DNA of 64,000 nucleotides from Betaproteobacteria bacterium (lineage in GTDB: Bacteria; Pseudomonadota; Gammaproteobacteria; Burkholderiales; Casimicrobiaceae). Where the stretch lies: contig JACPUX010000070.1 of assembly GCA_016192065.1 (NCBI GenBank), positions 48,625 to 112,624 of the forward strand, in the 5' to 3' direction. A program made the translations under genes and the position numbers. Below the pieces are notes generated by a model that was given only the letters and a program-made list of their open reading frames with translations, was not told the origin of the DNA and did no database searches. This document shows positions 16,170-26,400 of the stretch, piece by piece; within the stretch, counting starts at the first letter, position 1; each line of letters opens with the position of its first letter.

Positions 16170-17357
16170 ATGTTTCAACCTTTGCTCAGAATCGCGGCCC
16201 TTGCGGCCAGTGTCTTCGCGGTGGCGCTGGCGCCCACGGCGCAGGCGCAGCAACTCACCGGCGTGACAGACACCGAAATCCACATCGCCGCCTGGGGTCC
16301 GCAAACCGGCCCGGCCGCACCCTGGGGTGCGGTCACCCGCGGCACCGCCATGCTCTTTCAAATGGTCAACGATGCCGGCGGCATCCATGGCCGCAAGATC
16401 GTCTTTCATCCCTTCGACGATCAGTACAATCCGGCGAAAACCGTCGCCGGCGTGAAGGAATTGGTGGAGAAGGCCCCCGGCATTTTCGCCATGGCCTCGG
16501 GCGTGGGCACCTCGCCCGGTCTAGCGGTCAAAGATTACCTCATGGAGCGCGGCATTCCCTGGGTGGGGCCGGCCGCAGGTTCTTTGCACTGGGTGACGCC
16601 GCCGCAGAAGGCGCTTTTTGCGATGTATCCGCTCTATGCCGATGAAGCCAAGCTCCTGGTGCGCCATCTGGTCGACAAAGAAGGCAAAAAGAAGATCGCC
16701 ATTTTCTACGCCAGCGATGAATACGGCGAGAACGGGCACCGCGGCGCCATGGCCGAACTCACCCGCCTGGGCCTCAAGCCCGCCGTGGAAGTGTCGGTGA
16801 ACCAGGCCGACCGCGATTTGAAATCGCACCTCTTGAAGCTCAAAGATAGTGGCGCCGACGCGGTGCTGATGTGGGTGAATCCCACGCATGCGGTGATCAC
16901 CCTGAAAACCGCCGCAGCCTTGCAATTCTCGCCGCAGTGGGCAACGAGCTCCACGCTGTCCGACGCGGTGATGATGCAAGCGATCACCGGTGGGCTTTGG
17001 AAGAACATGATCTACGCGAGCTTTGGCGAATTGCCTGACGCCGACGTTCCCCAGGTCAAGAAATACCGCGATGCCTTCGCCAAATACGCGCAACAGGGCG
17101 AGCGCTGGGGAGTGTTCTTCATGGCCGGCATCGGCTTCGTCGAGCCCCTGGTCGAAGGCCTGCAGCGCGCCGGTCGCGACCTCACCCGCGACAGCTTCAT
17201 CAAAGCGATGGAGAGCATCAAGGGTTACAAGGGCGTCATGGGTCGGGTGACTTTTGGCCCCGGCGAACGTCAAGGGCAGCGCGAAATTTTCCTCGCCCGC
17301 ACCGATGACACCGGCACCAAGGTCACCCAGCTCACCCCCTGGGCCGAAGTGAAGTAA
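16170..17357 (+). CDS. livK: Periplasmic substrate-binding protein (LivK family)
   Basis: 395 residues with a signal peptide (FQPLLRIAALAASVFAVA, cleavage near AQAQQ). The mature start GVTDTEIHIAAWGPQTGPAA matches the Peripla_BP_6 subgroup linked to aromatic or fatty-acid-type substrates rather than leucine itself. Other landmarks are FQMVNDAGGIHGRKIVF, NPAKTVAGVKELVE, FYASDEYGENGH and the C-terminal MESIKGYKGVMGRVTFGPGERQ-like segment. CTGGAGGAT precedes the ATG. It lies between livH and livG, and its neighbour acyl-CoA ligase suggests a carboxylic-acid ligand (inference). Confidence 0.92.
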   Translation: MFQPLLRIAALAASVFAVALAPTAQAQQLTGVTDTEIHIAAWGPQTGPAAPWGAVTRGTAMLFQMVNDAGGIHGRKIVFHPFDDQYNPAKTVAGVKELVEKAPGIFAMASGVGTSPGLAVKDYLMERGIPWVGPAAGSLHWVTPPQKALFAMYPLYADEAKLLVRHLVDKEGKKKIAIFYASDEYGENGHRGAMAELTRLGLKPAVEVSVNQADRDLKSHLLKLKDSGADAVLMWVNPTHAVITLKTAAALQFSPQWATSSTLSDAVMMQAITGGLWKNMIYASFGELPDADVPQVKKYRDAFAKYAQQGERWGVFFMAGIGFVEPLVEGLQRAGRDLTRDSFIKAMESIKGYKGVMGRVTFGPGERQGQREIFLARTDDTGTKVTQLTPWAEVK

Positions 17358-17365
17358 GGCCCATC

Positions 17366-18157
17366 TTGACGGCACTCTTGGAAGTCGAGGCGCTGGAGAT
17401 TTCCTTCGGCGGCGTGAAGGCCCTGCATGGCGTGGGCCTCACGCTCGCCACCGGTGAAATTCTCGCCCTGATCGGCCCCAACGGTGCCGGCAAGACCACC
17501 GTCTTCAATTGCATTTCGGGGCTCTATCGGCCCCAAAGCGGCCAGATACGCGTGGCCGGACGCGACATCCTCGGTCTCAAGCCGCATCGCGTAGCCGCCA
17601 GCGGCATTGCCCGCACTTTTCAGAACATCGAGCTCTTTCGCCACTTGAGCACGGTGGACAACCTGCTCTTGGGGCGGCACCTTTACCTCAAGACCGGCCT
17701 TTTCTCCGGCATGGCGCTCTTAGGCCCCTGGACCCCCGCCGCCAAAGAAGAAATGCGCCACCGCGAAAAAGTCGAGGAGATCATCGACTTTCTCGATTTG
17801 CAAGCCGTGCGCAGCCAGCGCGTGGGTAACCTCCCCTATGGCACGCAAAAAGTGGTGGAGCTGGGCCGGGCCTTAGCCATGGAACCCAAGGTGCTGCTGC
17901 TTGACGAGCCTGCAGCCGGCATGAACCTCGAAGAAAAACACGACCTGCGCATCTGGATCGAGGACATCAGCAAACTGTTTGGCATCGCCATTTTGCTCAT
18001 CGAACACGACATGCAATTCGTCGGCGAATTGGCCGACCGCGTCATCGCCCTCAACTACGGCGAATGCATCGCCCAAGGCACCCCGGATGAAGTACGCTCA
18101 CATCCCGATGTGCTGCGCGCTTATTTGGGCACCCCCAGCGCCGAGGTAAAGCAATGA
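17366..18157 (+). CDS. livG: ABC transporter ATP-binding protein LivG
   Basis: 263 residues with a TTG start at 17366. Walker A is GPNGAGKTT, then a Q-loop region in SGIARTFQNIELFRHLSTVDN. The LivG-type insertion LLGRHLYLKTGLFSGMAL is present, followed by signature NLPYGTQKVVELGRALAME, Walker B KVLLLDEPAAGMN and the switch His in LLIEHDMQFV. The signature LPYGTQK in place of LSGGQ is normal for LivG. It energises the LivMH channel together with LivF. Confidence 0.93.
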   Translation: MTALLEVEALEISFGGVKALHGVGLTLATGEILALIGPNGAGKTTVFNCISGLYRPQSGQIRVAGRDILGLKPHRVAASGIARTFQNIELFRHLSTVDNLLLGRHLYLKTGLFSGMALLGPWTPAAKEEMRHREKVEEIIDFLDLQAVRSQRVGNLPYGTQKVVELGRALAMEPKVLLLDEPAAGMNLEEKHDLRIWIEDISKLFGIAILLIEHDMQFVGELADRVIALNYGECIAQGTPDEVRSHPDVLRAYLGTPSAEVKQ

Positions 18158-18209
18158 ACGCCGGGCGCATGCCGCCAACCGGAGCCGTGCCAGCGGCGAG
18201 CCGCGATCA

Positions 18210-18240
18210 CCCCCTCCCCCGGGGAGGGGGCGGGGGGAGG
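18210..18240. repeat. C-rich/G-rich inverted repeat in the livG-livF gap
   Basis: CCCCCTCCCCC (18210-18220) is followed directly by GGGGAGGGGG (18221-18230) and a second G-rich run up to 18240. It forms a near-perfect palindrome of about 21 bp within the 91-bp livG-livF spacer. The second G-run (GGGGGGAGGG) also contains the livF Shine-Dalgarno, so RNA pairing could modulate livF translation. Similar C/G-rich palindromes are common intergenic repeats in high-GC proteobacteria. There is no T-tract, so it is unlikely to terminate transcription. Confidence 0.55.
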
Positions 18241-18248
18241 GTTCCTGA

Positions 18249-19019
18249 ATGACATCACTGCTGCGCGTCGAGAACGTCGACACCTACTACGGGCTTATCC
18301 AGGCGCTGCGCGGCGCTTCGCTGGAAGTGCAAGCCGGCGGCATCGTCGCTTTGTTGGGCGCCAACGGCGCGGGCAAAACCACGCTCTTGAAAACGGTGAT
18401 GGGTCTACTGGAAGACCAACCCGACAAAGGCGAAATCTTCTTCGACGGCCAGCCCATCCATGGCCGCGAAACCGAAGACATCGCCCGCCGCGGCATCGCC
18501 TACGTACCCGAAGGACGCGAAGTCTTCCGCGAACTGACGGTGATGGAAAACCTCAAGATCGGCGCCTACGCGCGGCGCGACGCGATCGGCGAAGATCTCG
18601 AAGGTATCTTCCGATACTTCCCGCGTCTCTTGGAACGGCGCGACCAATGGGCGGGCACGCTCTCCGGTGGCGAACAGCAAATGCTCGCCATTGGCCGCGC
18701 CCTGATGAGCCGGCCGCGCCTCTTGCTTCTCGACGAACCGTCGCTGGGTTTGTCGCCCCTCTTGGTACAGGAAATCTTTGACATCGTCAAAAGCATCAAC
18801 ACCGACGGCGTCACCATTCTGCTGGTCGAACAAAACGCCCGCATGGCGCTCTCCGTCGCCAGCCGCGCGCTGGTCATGGAACGCGGCCGCTTCGTACTGG
18901 AAGGTAGCGCCGAAGAAGTCGCCGCCGACCCGGACGTGCAGGAGTTTTACCTGGGCCTCGCCACCGAGGAATCGGTGAAGGGCTTCAAGCGTTATAGGCG
19001 CAAGAAGCGGTGGCGGTAG
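18249..19019 (+). CDS. livF: ABC transporter ATP-binding protein LivF
   Basis: 256 residues. It has Walker A GANGAGKTT, the LivF-type Q-loop and linker (RRGIAYVPEGREVFRELTV), signature TLSGGEQQMLAIGRAL, Walker B LLLLDEPSLGLSPLL and switch region ILLVEQNARMAL. It is the last gene of livMHKGF. The C-terminus (ESVKGFKRYRRKKRWR) is a basic tail often seen in LivF proteins next to acyl-CoA ligases. The start ATG follows a G-rich ribosome-binding site that is part of the 18210-18240 palindrome. Confidence 0.93.
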   Translation: MTSLLRVENVDTYYGLIQALRGASLEVQAGGIVALLGANGAGKTTLLKTVMGLLEDQPDKGEIFFDGQPIHGRETEDIARRGIAYVPEGREVFRELTVMENLKIGAYARRDAIGEDLEGIFRYFPRLLERRDQWAGTLSGGEQQMLAIGRALMSRPRLLLLDEPSLGLSPLLVQEIFDIVKSINTDGVTILLVEQNARMALSVASRALVMERGRFVLEGSAEEVAADPDVQEFYLGLATEESVKGFKRYRRKKRWR

Positions 19020-19172
19020 AGAAGGCCTCTCGCCCTACGCACACACAGGCGCGTCCGCCCGCAACGAGGTGAGCGAAATGCGCATCAAGACTGTCGTGCC
19101 CGCGGCGAATACGGCGGGCATCGAGTTCAGCAAGTCCTGCGGAAATCGTGCAGCGCGCGGTTTCGCGGCACA

Positions 19173-19520
19173 CTAATCGAGATATCCCCGCTGCGCGGCG
19201 ACCACCCGGCCATTTTCCGTGGTCACGGAGCAGGTATGCCTGGAAAACGGTGGCAGACCAATGTAGGTAATGAGCAGCAGGTCTTGCCCATTGCGCTTGA
19301 GCCAGCGAGTTTGGGAGTCGCTGGCGCCGTCCAGGATGGCACGGTCACGAAGCATAGACGCTTCGGCGCCAGAGATAATGGAAGCACACATGAGGGTCGC
19401 CTTTTCCGAGGCCGACGACTCCGCATACACACCATAGGCAAGGTAGAGTCCGAAGGCAAGGGCAAGTGCGAGAAGCACCTTCCCGAATCCAAGAAACAAC
19501 TTCTTCAGTAGATTGAGCAT
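19173..19520 (-). CDS. Small single-pass membrane protein, unknown function
   Basis: 115 residues. The N-terminus has a Lys-flanked hydrophobic helix (LKKLFLGFGKVLLALALAFG, about 5-27) that could be an uncleaved anchor or signal. The rest is soluble with three Cys residues (one in MCASI, another in RHTCSV) and no recognised domain. Its tail ENGRVVAAQRGYLD looks like a small beta-sheet domain of the type found in periplasmic lipoprotein-like proteins. It stands alone between livF (convergent) and a MITE-like element. Coding is supported by the membrane-helix start and a clean frame, but no family was recognised. Confidence 0.6.
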   Translation of the reverse strand: MLNLLKKLFLGFGKVLLALALAFGLYLAYGVYAESSASEKATLMCASIISGAEASMLRDRAILDGASDSQTRWLKRNGQDLLLITYIGLPPFSRHTCSVTTENGRVVAAQRGYLD

Positions 19521-19656
19521 GTGTCAGATACACCCCAGGTCGCGCCCGATGGGTCGCCATCGCGCGACCGCGGAAATCAAAAGAAAGAGACCCCACCGGC
19601 GGCCAGATCGAGCACCGCGTGGGTCGGGGCCTTGGATTATCCTGCATGAAGCCCAG

Positions 19657-19901
19657 TTAAACCTAAAAACCCCAGTTGACCGCTCATCTGTTCGCTATCT
19701 GGCAGGCTCGCCGGGGTCAGTGGGCGAATCTGCACCATCACCCCCTGGGTGACAACGCTGCACACCCGCTGGCGCCCTCGTCCGGGCGCCTGGCTTTGTC
19801 GCTCCTCCTTGAATAGAATGGCTATTCCGCGTCGTCGCTTCGCGCCATGCACCCGGCCAAAGGCACCATCGGGCGTGCCCAACTGAGGTTTTTAGGTTAA
19901 A
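19657..19901. mobile_element. MITE-like element, 235 bp, with terminal inverted repeats and TTAAA target duplication
   Basis: Terminal inverted repeats CCTAAAAACCCCAGTTG (19662-19678) and, on the opposite strand, CCTAAAAACCTCAGTTG (19896-19880) match at 16 of 17 positions. They are flanked by identical TTAAA at 19657-19661 and 19897-19901, as expected for a 5-bp target-site duplication. The 235-bp body has no open frame long enough for a transposase. It is probably a non-autonomous derivative of an insertion sequence resident elsewhere in the genome; the family is not certain. Confidence 0.65.
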
Positions 19902-19949
19902 ACGAATGCCTTCACCGGCGGCGCCACACCATCCCCTTTTCGAAACGTC

Positions 19950-21029
19950 CTACCTCGCCGCTGGCCAGACCACCTCCGCGCCGGCGCCACTGAAATCACC
20001 TTTGCGGTGCATCAAGTCCTCGGCTAGCGAAAGCGCAAAAGCCAGTATCAGTGTGAGCAGCGCGATCGCCAGGCTGCTGAAAAACGCTCCCACCAATCCA
20101 ACGGCAAGGTTTGGGGCGGGCGGCGAAGCGGCGCGCGATTCCAACGCCGGGCCGGGTGCATCGGTCTTGTGTTTGCGCACCTTCGCAAAAATGGTGATCG
20201 TGACCCAGGTGACGGCGACCGTGGCGCTCAAAAGGGCAAGCAAAAAAATGGCGCACAAAAGCACGAAGACGCGTTCCGCGACATCACCCTCGAGGTAGGC
20301 GCGCCACGCCGACACAGCCAAGCGTGGTGCACGCTCTGCGCCCTCGGTGTAGAGCGCGAGCAGCATGTCGGCGGTGCTTTGGCGTGGCTTGCCGCCGAGT
20401 TCGAGCCACAGCTTACCCAATGCCTCGTCGCCGCCTAGCGCCCCGTCGATCCCCTTGATGAGGGCATCGAACCCGCCTTCGAAATCTCCGGCGGCGAAAC
20501 GCGGCGCCAAGCGATCCTCCAACAGTCGTCGCACCAGCGCGTCCGGCAAGCGGCCTTCGAGCGCATAGCCCACAACCGCCCGGGCGATACGCGCATCACG
20601 AAAAATAAATAGCGCGATCCCGTTGTCCTGTTGCTCGCCCACCTTCCATGCCGCGGCCTGCGCAATAGACCAGACCGGGAGCGGGTCGGGTGGTAGATTG
20701 GAATCGACGTACACGACCATTTGGTACCGCGGCTCGCGCAGCAGCATGCCAGCTGTGGCCCGAGCGTAGTCCTTCGAGACCAAGCCAACGCGATCCTCAA
20801 AGGCACTGTCCGGATGTTCCAGTCCTCGCCGAAGTTCGACTTGCCGCGGTACCGCAAAAATCAGGACCAAAAAAAGCATCAGCACGCCGAGGCCAAGCAG
20901 CCATCTGCGACGCGACCCTCCGGGCAACGCGGCATGATCGCCCCCGCTTACCCGTTGGCGCCCGCTGGGCACCGCCGAGTCAGCTTTGCTGCGGTTTGGG
21001 GTCACCTGTGCGGGCTCCCTATTTTTCAT
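19950..21029 (-). CDS. TPM-domain (YgcG-like) membrane-anchored protein
   Basis: 359 residues. A cytoplasmic basic N-terminus and one helix (RRWLLGLGVLMLFLVLIFAV, about 40-60) lead into a TPM domain (about 70-200): ERVGLVS-type start, RYQMVVYVDSNLPPDPLP, DNGIALFIFRDARIARAVVGYALEGRLPD and FEGGFDALIKGID. Two further helices follow (about 250-280 and 310-335). TPM proteins are associated with photosystem II repair, with membrane protein quality control, or with unknown bacterial functions, so no reaction is assigned. It is a single gene; its 3' end is 49 bp from the MITE-like element. The GC-rich N-terminal 35 residues are low complexity, so a later start is possible. Confidence 0.8.
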   Translation of the reverse strand: MKNREPAQVTPNRSKADSAVPSGRQRVSGGDHAALPGGSRRRWLLGLGVLMLFLVLIFAVPRQVELRRGLEHPDSAFEDRVGLVSKDYARATAGMLLREPRYQMVVYVDSNLPPDPLPVWSIAQAAAWKVGEQQDNGIALFIFRDARIARAVVGYALEGRLPDALVRRLLEDRLAPRFAAGDFEGGFDALIKGIDGALGGDEALGKLWLELGGKPRQSTADMLLALYTEGAERAPRLAVSAWRAYLEGDVAERVFVLLCAIFLLALLSATVAVTWVTITIFAKVRKHKTDAPGPALESRAASPPAPNLAVGLVGAFFSSLAIALLTLILAFALSLAEDLMHRKGDFSGAGAEVVWPAAR

Positions 21030-21420
21030 CGACGTTCTCCGTCAACGGTTATGTTGCAACCCATTCCCGATGCGTCCGTTCCCGTTCTTGCGCACGAGGT
21101 AGGGAGGCACGAACAGGGCCTCTTTTAGATCGTGCTTCAGGAAGGAACTATGCATGGCGAACCGGCCAATGGGGTGATCATGCCGGGAGTCGTCGCGCCG
21201 AGCAAGCCGCTGCGACGCTCACCAGAACCGATTGCCGGCCGCATGGTCACGCCGCGCGCAAGTCGCTCATCCGCTGCCGACACCATGCCGCACTCGGTCG
21301 GCCGACGCCTCTGCTTGGGCACCCGCGCCACGCAGTCAAAGGTACGGCTGCTTCAACTATACTGTGGCTCGAACGGCGCGCACCCCTTTTTGATCTGCGC
21401 CCTCACCGCCGGGAGACGCT
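21030..21420. other. Intergenic region with candidate promoter of the transhydrogenase gene
   Basis: No convincing gene is present in these 391 bp. A TATACT (21358-21363) about 58 bp before the downstream ATG is a reasonable -10, without a good -35 (GTCAAA at 17-bp spacing). GGGAG precedes the ATG. The remainder shows only short non-conserved open frames. Confidence 0.35.
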
Positions 21421-22728
21421 ATGTCCTGCTGCCATCACTACGCCCTCGCCGCCGGCGGCGACGCGGTTTTTTCGGTCGATATTTCGGCCATTACATTTGG
21501 GCCGGGTTGCCTTGCCGAGGCCGGAGATTTTGCACGCAACCTGGGCTTGCGACGCGTGGCGCTGTTCACCGACGCGCGCCTCGCGGCATCGGAGCACGTC
21601 GACATCGTGCGCCGGGCGCTCATCGAGGCGGGCCTCGAGGTCGTGCTTTATACCGACGTCACCGTCGAGCCTACCGACCGGGCCTTTCGCGATGCCGCGC
21701 GCTTTGCCGCCGAAGGGCAATTCGACGGCTACGTTTCAGTGGGTGGCGGCTCGGTCATCGACACCGCCAAAGCCGCCAGCCTGTATGCAAGCCATCCGGC
21801 CGAGTTTGCCGCCTACGTCAACGCGCCGCTGGGCGAGGGCCGCGCCGTACCCGGCCCGCTAAAACCCCACATCGCCTGCCCGACCACTTGCGGCACCGGC
21901 GCGGAGTGTACTGGCATCGCCATTTTCGACTGGGTGGAGAAGGGCGTGAAAACCGGCATCGTCTCACGCCGGCTGCGGCCCACCCTCGCCCTGATCGACC
22001 CGACCACGACCTGGACTTTGCCGGCCGCGGTGGTCGCCGCCTCCGGCTTTGATGTGCTCTCGCACGCCTTGGAGAGCTACACCGCCCTTCCGCACACCTG
22101 CCGCGCCAAGGCCGAGCGACCCAGCCTGCGGCCGATGAGCCAGGGGGCCAATCCATGGAGCGACTTCGGCTGCGAAAAAGCGCTTCAGCTCACCGGCAGC
22201 TACCTCGAACGGGCGGTGCGCGACGCCACCGACCACGAGGCACGCGACGCCATGATGTGGGCCGCCACCCTCGCCGGCATCGCTTTCGGCAACGCCGGTG
22301 TGCATCTGCCGCACGGCATGGCCTATGCGGTGGCGGGCGGCGTGCGCGACTTTCGTGCGCCCGGGTATCCGCAGGAAGAACCCATGGTGCCCCATGGGAT
22401 GTCGGTGATCGTCAATGCGCCCGCGGTGTTTCGCTACATCGCCGACGCCTGCCCCGATCGCCACCTCGAAGCCGCGCGCTGGCTCGGCGCCGACATCCAA
22501 GGCGCGACACCGATAGACGCCGGCGAAATCGTCGCCCGCCGGCTGATCGAGTTGATGCGGATGTGCGCCATTCCCAACGGCGTCGGTGGCGTTGGCTATG
22601 ACGAGCGCGACCTCGCCAAGCTCACCGCCGGCGCCTGGGCGCAGCAGCGGCTGATCAAGAACGCGCCCAAGGCGGTCAGCCAAGAACAGCTCTGCGGCCT
22701 CTTTCGCAACGCGATGGGTTATTGGTGA
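21421..22728 (+). CDS. Iron-containing alcohol dehydrogenase, hydroxyacid-oxoacid transhydrogenase-like (ADHFE1 type)
   Basis: 435 residues, group III Fe-ADH fold. The N-terminal NAD-binding half has [19 protein letters not shown] and [17 protein letters not shown]. The metal site is built from the Asp in [13 protein letters not shown], the His of the same block, and the His residues in [13 protein letters not shown] and [10 protein letters not shown]. The ADHFE1-type insert ([20 protein letters not shown]) and the C-terminal [18 protein letters not shown] match hydroxyacid-oxoacid transhydrogenases. These interconvert 4-hydroxybutyrate with succinate semialdehyde, using 2-oxoglutarate as acceptor without free NAD. 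It is a single gene. Assignment to this subfamily is strong, but the physiological substrate is inferred. Confidence 0.9.
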   Translation: MSCCHHYALAAGGDAVFSVDISAITFGPGCLAEAGDFARNLGLRRVALFTDARLAASEHVDIVRRALIEAGLEVVLYTDVTVEPTDRAFRDAARFAAEGQFDGYVSVGGGSVIDTAKAASLYASHPAEFAAYVNAPLGEGRAVPGPLKPHIACPTTCGTGAECTGIAIFDWVEKGVKTGIVSRRLRPTLALIDPTTTWTLPAAVVAASGFDVLSHALESYTALPHTCRAKAERPSLRPMSQGANPWSDFGCEKALQLTGSYLERAVRDATDHEARDAMMWAATLAGIAFGNAGVHLPHGMAYAVAGGVRDFRAPGYPQEEPMVPHGMSVIVNAPAVFRYIADACPDRHLEAARWLGADIQGATPIDAGEIVARRLIELMRMCAIPNGVGGVGYDERDLAKLTAGAWAQQRLIKNAPKAVSQEQLCGLFRNAMGYW

Positions 22729-23450
22729 TTTAGAGTTCGGGTAGAAGCGGGCGACGATGCAGCCGAAATCGGCATCGACCACGTCAATCTGCACGGCCTC
22801 AAGATCATCATTGATCTTCGAATCGAACCGCCCCGAACGGAAGAAATGCGCTCCAATCCGCAAGCACCCGCGATCAAGACCCGGACCACCAACACCGAAG
22901 CGGTTTGGCGCGTCGTGAATGCGGCGGCGTCCCGTGGAGCTTTGATTTCGATTCACGCCCGCGTTGTATCCAATCGAGGTGAATTGGCGCCATGCGGTTC
23001 GTTGTGAATGCTGCCGGGCACATCATCGGCCAAGCAAAGCGTCGAATCGTGACCTGGGCAACGGGGAATGCCGGGCAACTCGACCAAGACCAAGGTTCGT
23101 TGCTTGGAGGCACCGCACAGGCCCCGAAAGGGGGATGACGCGGGCGTAACCCCGCGGCGCTCGCCTCCCCCTGGCTCCCTTGCCGACCGCCCCGCCCGAT
23201 CTGCTACAATTCGCCGGCCGCCGCCGTGCCATTGGCTTCATTGTCGCCATGCAGTCTGGGCTCGATCATTGGGGTAGCGGAAAAATTCTCGTGGTATTCC
23301 GGAAGCGAACCCAGCGCCGTGCGCTAGCGCGCGCCAGGCAAGGAAGCGGCGAGGGTGAGACCGACGGGGTAGGCGTAAACCTCGCCAACCGCGAAGCGGT
23401 GCAGTAAGGGATGATGGGACAACTTTGATCCAGGCAAGTGGGAGGATTTC
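22729..23450. other. 722-bp intergenic region and long leader before the RCC1 protein
   Basis: I find no convincing gene. A TACAAT (23205-23210) with a weak TTGCCG 19 bp upstream could be the promoter of the RCC1-repeat gene, giving a leader of more than 200 nt. Several short GC hairpins occur (for example CCCC-gaaa-GGGG near 23130), but no riboswitch family was recognised. GTGGGAGGATTTC immediately before the ATG at 23451 is a good ribosome-binding site. A short minus-strand frame near 22750-22880 looks protein-like but has no support. Confidence 0.3.
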
Positions 23451-26400
23451 ATGGACGTGGTGCAGCTTCTGAAGCGAGCGGGGTGGCTCGTGCCGCGGGC
23501 AAGGGTTTTGCCGAAGTGCGTTGCGCGTTTGCGTGGGCTTCTCTTGCTTCTTGTCCTGGTCTGGTTGCCCAGCCTGGCGCTGGCACAAAGCGCGCCGCTG
23601 ACGGGTGTGCTCGAGGTGCATTCGGGGAGCAGATTTAGCTGCGCGCGCCTCTCCGGTGGCACGGTGAGCTGCTGGGGCACGAACTGGTACGGGCAACTGG
23701 GTGACGGCAGCACGACCTCGCATGACGCCCCAAGCGCCATTGCCGGCCTCAGTGGCGTGGCGGCGCTGGCGCTGGGCGATAGTCATGCCTGCGCCCTGAT
23801 GGTCGCCGGTACCGTCAAGTGCTGGGGCAACAATGGGGACGGTCAACTCGGCGACGGTACGACCTTGAATCGCTCGACACCCGTTGATGTTCCTGGCCTC
23901 GGTGGCGTCGCTGCGCTTAGCCTCGGGTCTGCGCACAGTTGCGCGCTGCTCGCCGCGGGCGGTGTGATGTGTTGGGGCCAAAATGGGGGCGGTCAGCTTG
24001 GCGACAATACTTACATCCCCCACAGCTCACCGGCGCCTGTGCCAGGTGTTTCCGGCGCAACCGCCATCGCGGCGGGGGAATACTTCACCTGTGCCTTGGT
24101 CGCGGGCGGGGCGGCAAAGTGTTGGGGCACCAACTGGGTTGGTCAGTTGGGCGACAATACAACGAGTTCCCGACCTTACGCGGGCGATGTGACGGGTTTG
24201 TCCGGGGCGACGGCGCTAGTCGCAGGCTCCAATCATGCCTGCGTGTTGCTGTCCGGAGGCACGGTTCAATGTTGGGGAGACAATGGCTCTGGTCAAATCG
24301 GCGACGGCACAAACACGAATCGCTTGATACCCACCAGCGTGTCTGGCCTGAGCGGCGCGACTGGCCTGGATGCGGGAAGCGACTTCAGTTGTGCCGTGGC
24401 CGCCGGCGGAGCGCTCAAATGCTGGGGTAGGAACGACTACGGGCAATTGGGCGACTGGACGACCACGAATCGTTCCACGCCCGTCGACGTGCCGAACTTG
24501 ACCGGTGTAACTATGGCCGGTTTGGGCGCAAACCACAGCTGCGTTCGCCTGAACAGCGGTCAGGCCCAATGCTGGGGCGGTGATGACAGCCAACAATTGG
24601 GAAATGGAGCGTTCGGCAGTTTCTACAGCACCTCGACCCCTTTGCCCGTATTGGGGCTGTCCGCAGTCAGTTCTCTGGCAGTAGGAAGTTCCCACGTCTG
24701 TGCCCGGAAAGACAGCGGGACTTTGCTTTGCTGGGGCTACAACGGCGATGGACAAGCGGGCACGGGCGGGGGATGGCAGATCGATATTGCCACGGCGGTG
24801 CCCGGTCTCACGGATATCACCCAAATCACCGCCGGTGGCAACCATACATGCGCCAGGAGCGCAACGGGGGCGCTTTACTGTTGGGGAGACAACTATTCCG
24901 GCCAAATTGGCGTAGAACCGACCTGGTCCGACTACTATGTGCCTACACTGGTCCCCGGGGCGGGTTGGGCCAGCCAGGTGGCGGCCGGCAGCCAATTCAC
25001 CTGTGCAATCACCGCGCTGGGTGCAACCAAGTGCTGGGGTTCAAACTCGGCCGGGCAACTGGGCAACGGCAACAACTACAACCAGTCGAGTCCTGTGGAT
25101 GTGAGTGGCCTTTACGGTGCGACCTTCGTCGCGGCTGGAGCCTATCATACCTGCGCACTATTGCCCGGCGGCTTCGCCAAGTGCTGGGGCCGGAATGGCG
25201 CTGGTGAGTTGGGCAACGGTTCGAGTGGGGGCGACCGCAACGTTCCCGTCGATGTCAGCGGTTTGAGCGGGGCAGCACAGATCGTGTTGGGCGGCCATCA
25301 CAGTTGCGCGCTCATGGCCTCCGGCGGAGTCAAATGTTGGGGTGACAACTATGAGGGTCAACTTGGACTTGGCTACTCCTCTTATTCTCCCGTAACTTGG
25401 CCTATCGATGTGCCTGGCCTCAGCGGGGTCGTCGCCGTCGTTACCGGCGGCGCGCACACGTGCGCGTTGCTTTCTGGCGGGACTATCAAATGCTGGGGAA
25501 ACAATTATTCTGGCCAACTCGGAAATGGTTCCTACAATGACAGCCCTTCGCCGGTCGATGTGGTTGGCATCACCGGAGCGACGGCAATCGCCGCGGGCGG
25601 CGCTAACACCTGCGCCGTGGTGGCCGGTGGAGAGGTCAAGTGTTGGGGCAACAACTACTATGGCCAGCTTGGCCTGGGGGTCACTTCGTCGCGGGCGTTT
25701 ACACCGCAAACGGTAATATCCGCGATACCCGACGCTCCAAACATTGGCCCGACAGATGGAGCCAACGGAGTTGGAAAGGTCCGTTTCACTCCGCCAAGTT
25801 ATCAAGGCAGTCAGTTGATCGACACCTACCGCGCCACCTGCAGCCCCGGGAGTGCGACTGCCACAGGGAGCGCCAGTCCGATCAGCGTCTCCGGTCTGGG
25901 CACCAGTGTGAGCTATACCTGCACCGTCGCCGCGCACAATGCCGCTGGATGGAGCACGGAATCCAGTCCTTCGAATGCCTTTACACCCATCTACAAGAAT
26001 CAGCGCGTATTTGTCTCCGCCGCCAGTGGCAATGACGCCAATACCGTGAGCGTCTGTGCCGCAAACTCGCCCTGCCGCAGTTTTGGGGCGGCAGCAAGCG
26101 TGACGCTCAGCGGTGGCGAAGTGATTGCGCTCGACAGTGGCGAATACGGGCCGCTGACCCTCATCGACTCCATCGCATTCATCGCGGCACCAGGCATACA
26201 GGCCTCGATTACCGCGAGCAGCGGCGCGGCGGTGCTCATCGACGAAGAGGACATCGCTGTGGCGCTGCGCGGTTTGAGCATCGTCGGCGCAGGCGGCAGC
26301 CTTGGCGTCGGCATGTACGGCGCGGGTCGACTGTCCATCGAGCGATGTCAAATTCACGGGTTCACGGACGTGGGCATTTTGGTGGATGCGCCGGCGCAAG

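Noticed and set aside
22750..22956. Possible minus-strand gene fragment in the gap after the transhydrogenase
   Set aside because: A stretch like DDLEAVQIDVVDADFG looks protein-like, but it continues antisense into the transhydrogenase and has no family or start.
23100..23200. Possible riboswitch in the leader of the RCC1 gene
   Set aside because: Short hairpins are present, but none of the conserved cores of cobalamin, TPP, SAM or c-di-GMP riboswitches were recognised.
23640..25720. Regular repeats suggesting a CRISPR or tandem array
   Set aside because: The periodicity is that of RCC1 protein units (about 135-165 bp) within an open frame; no identical short repeats with unique spacers.
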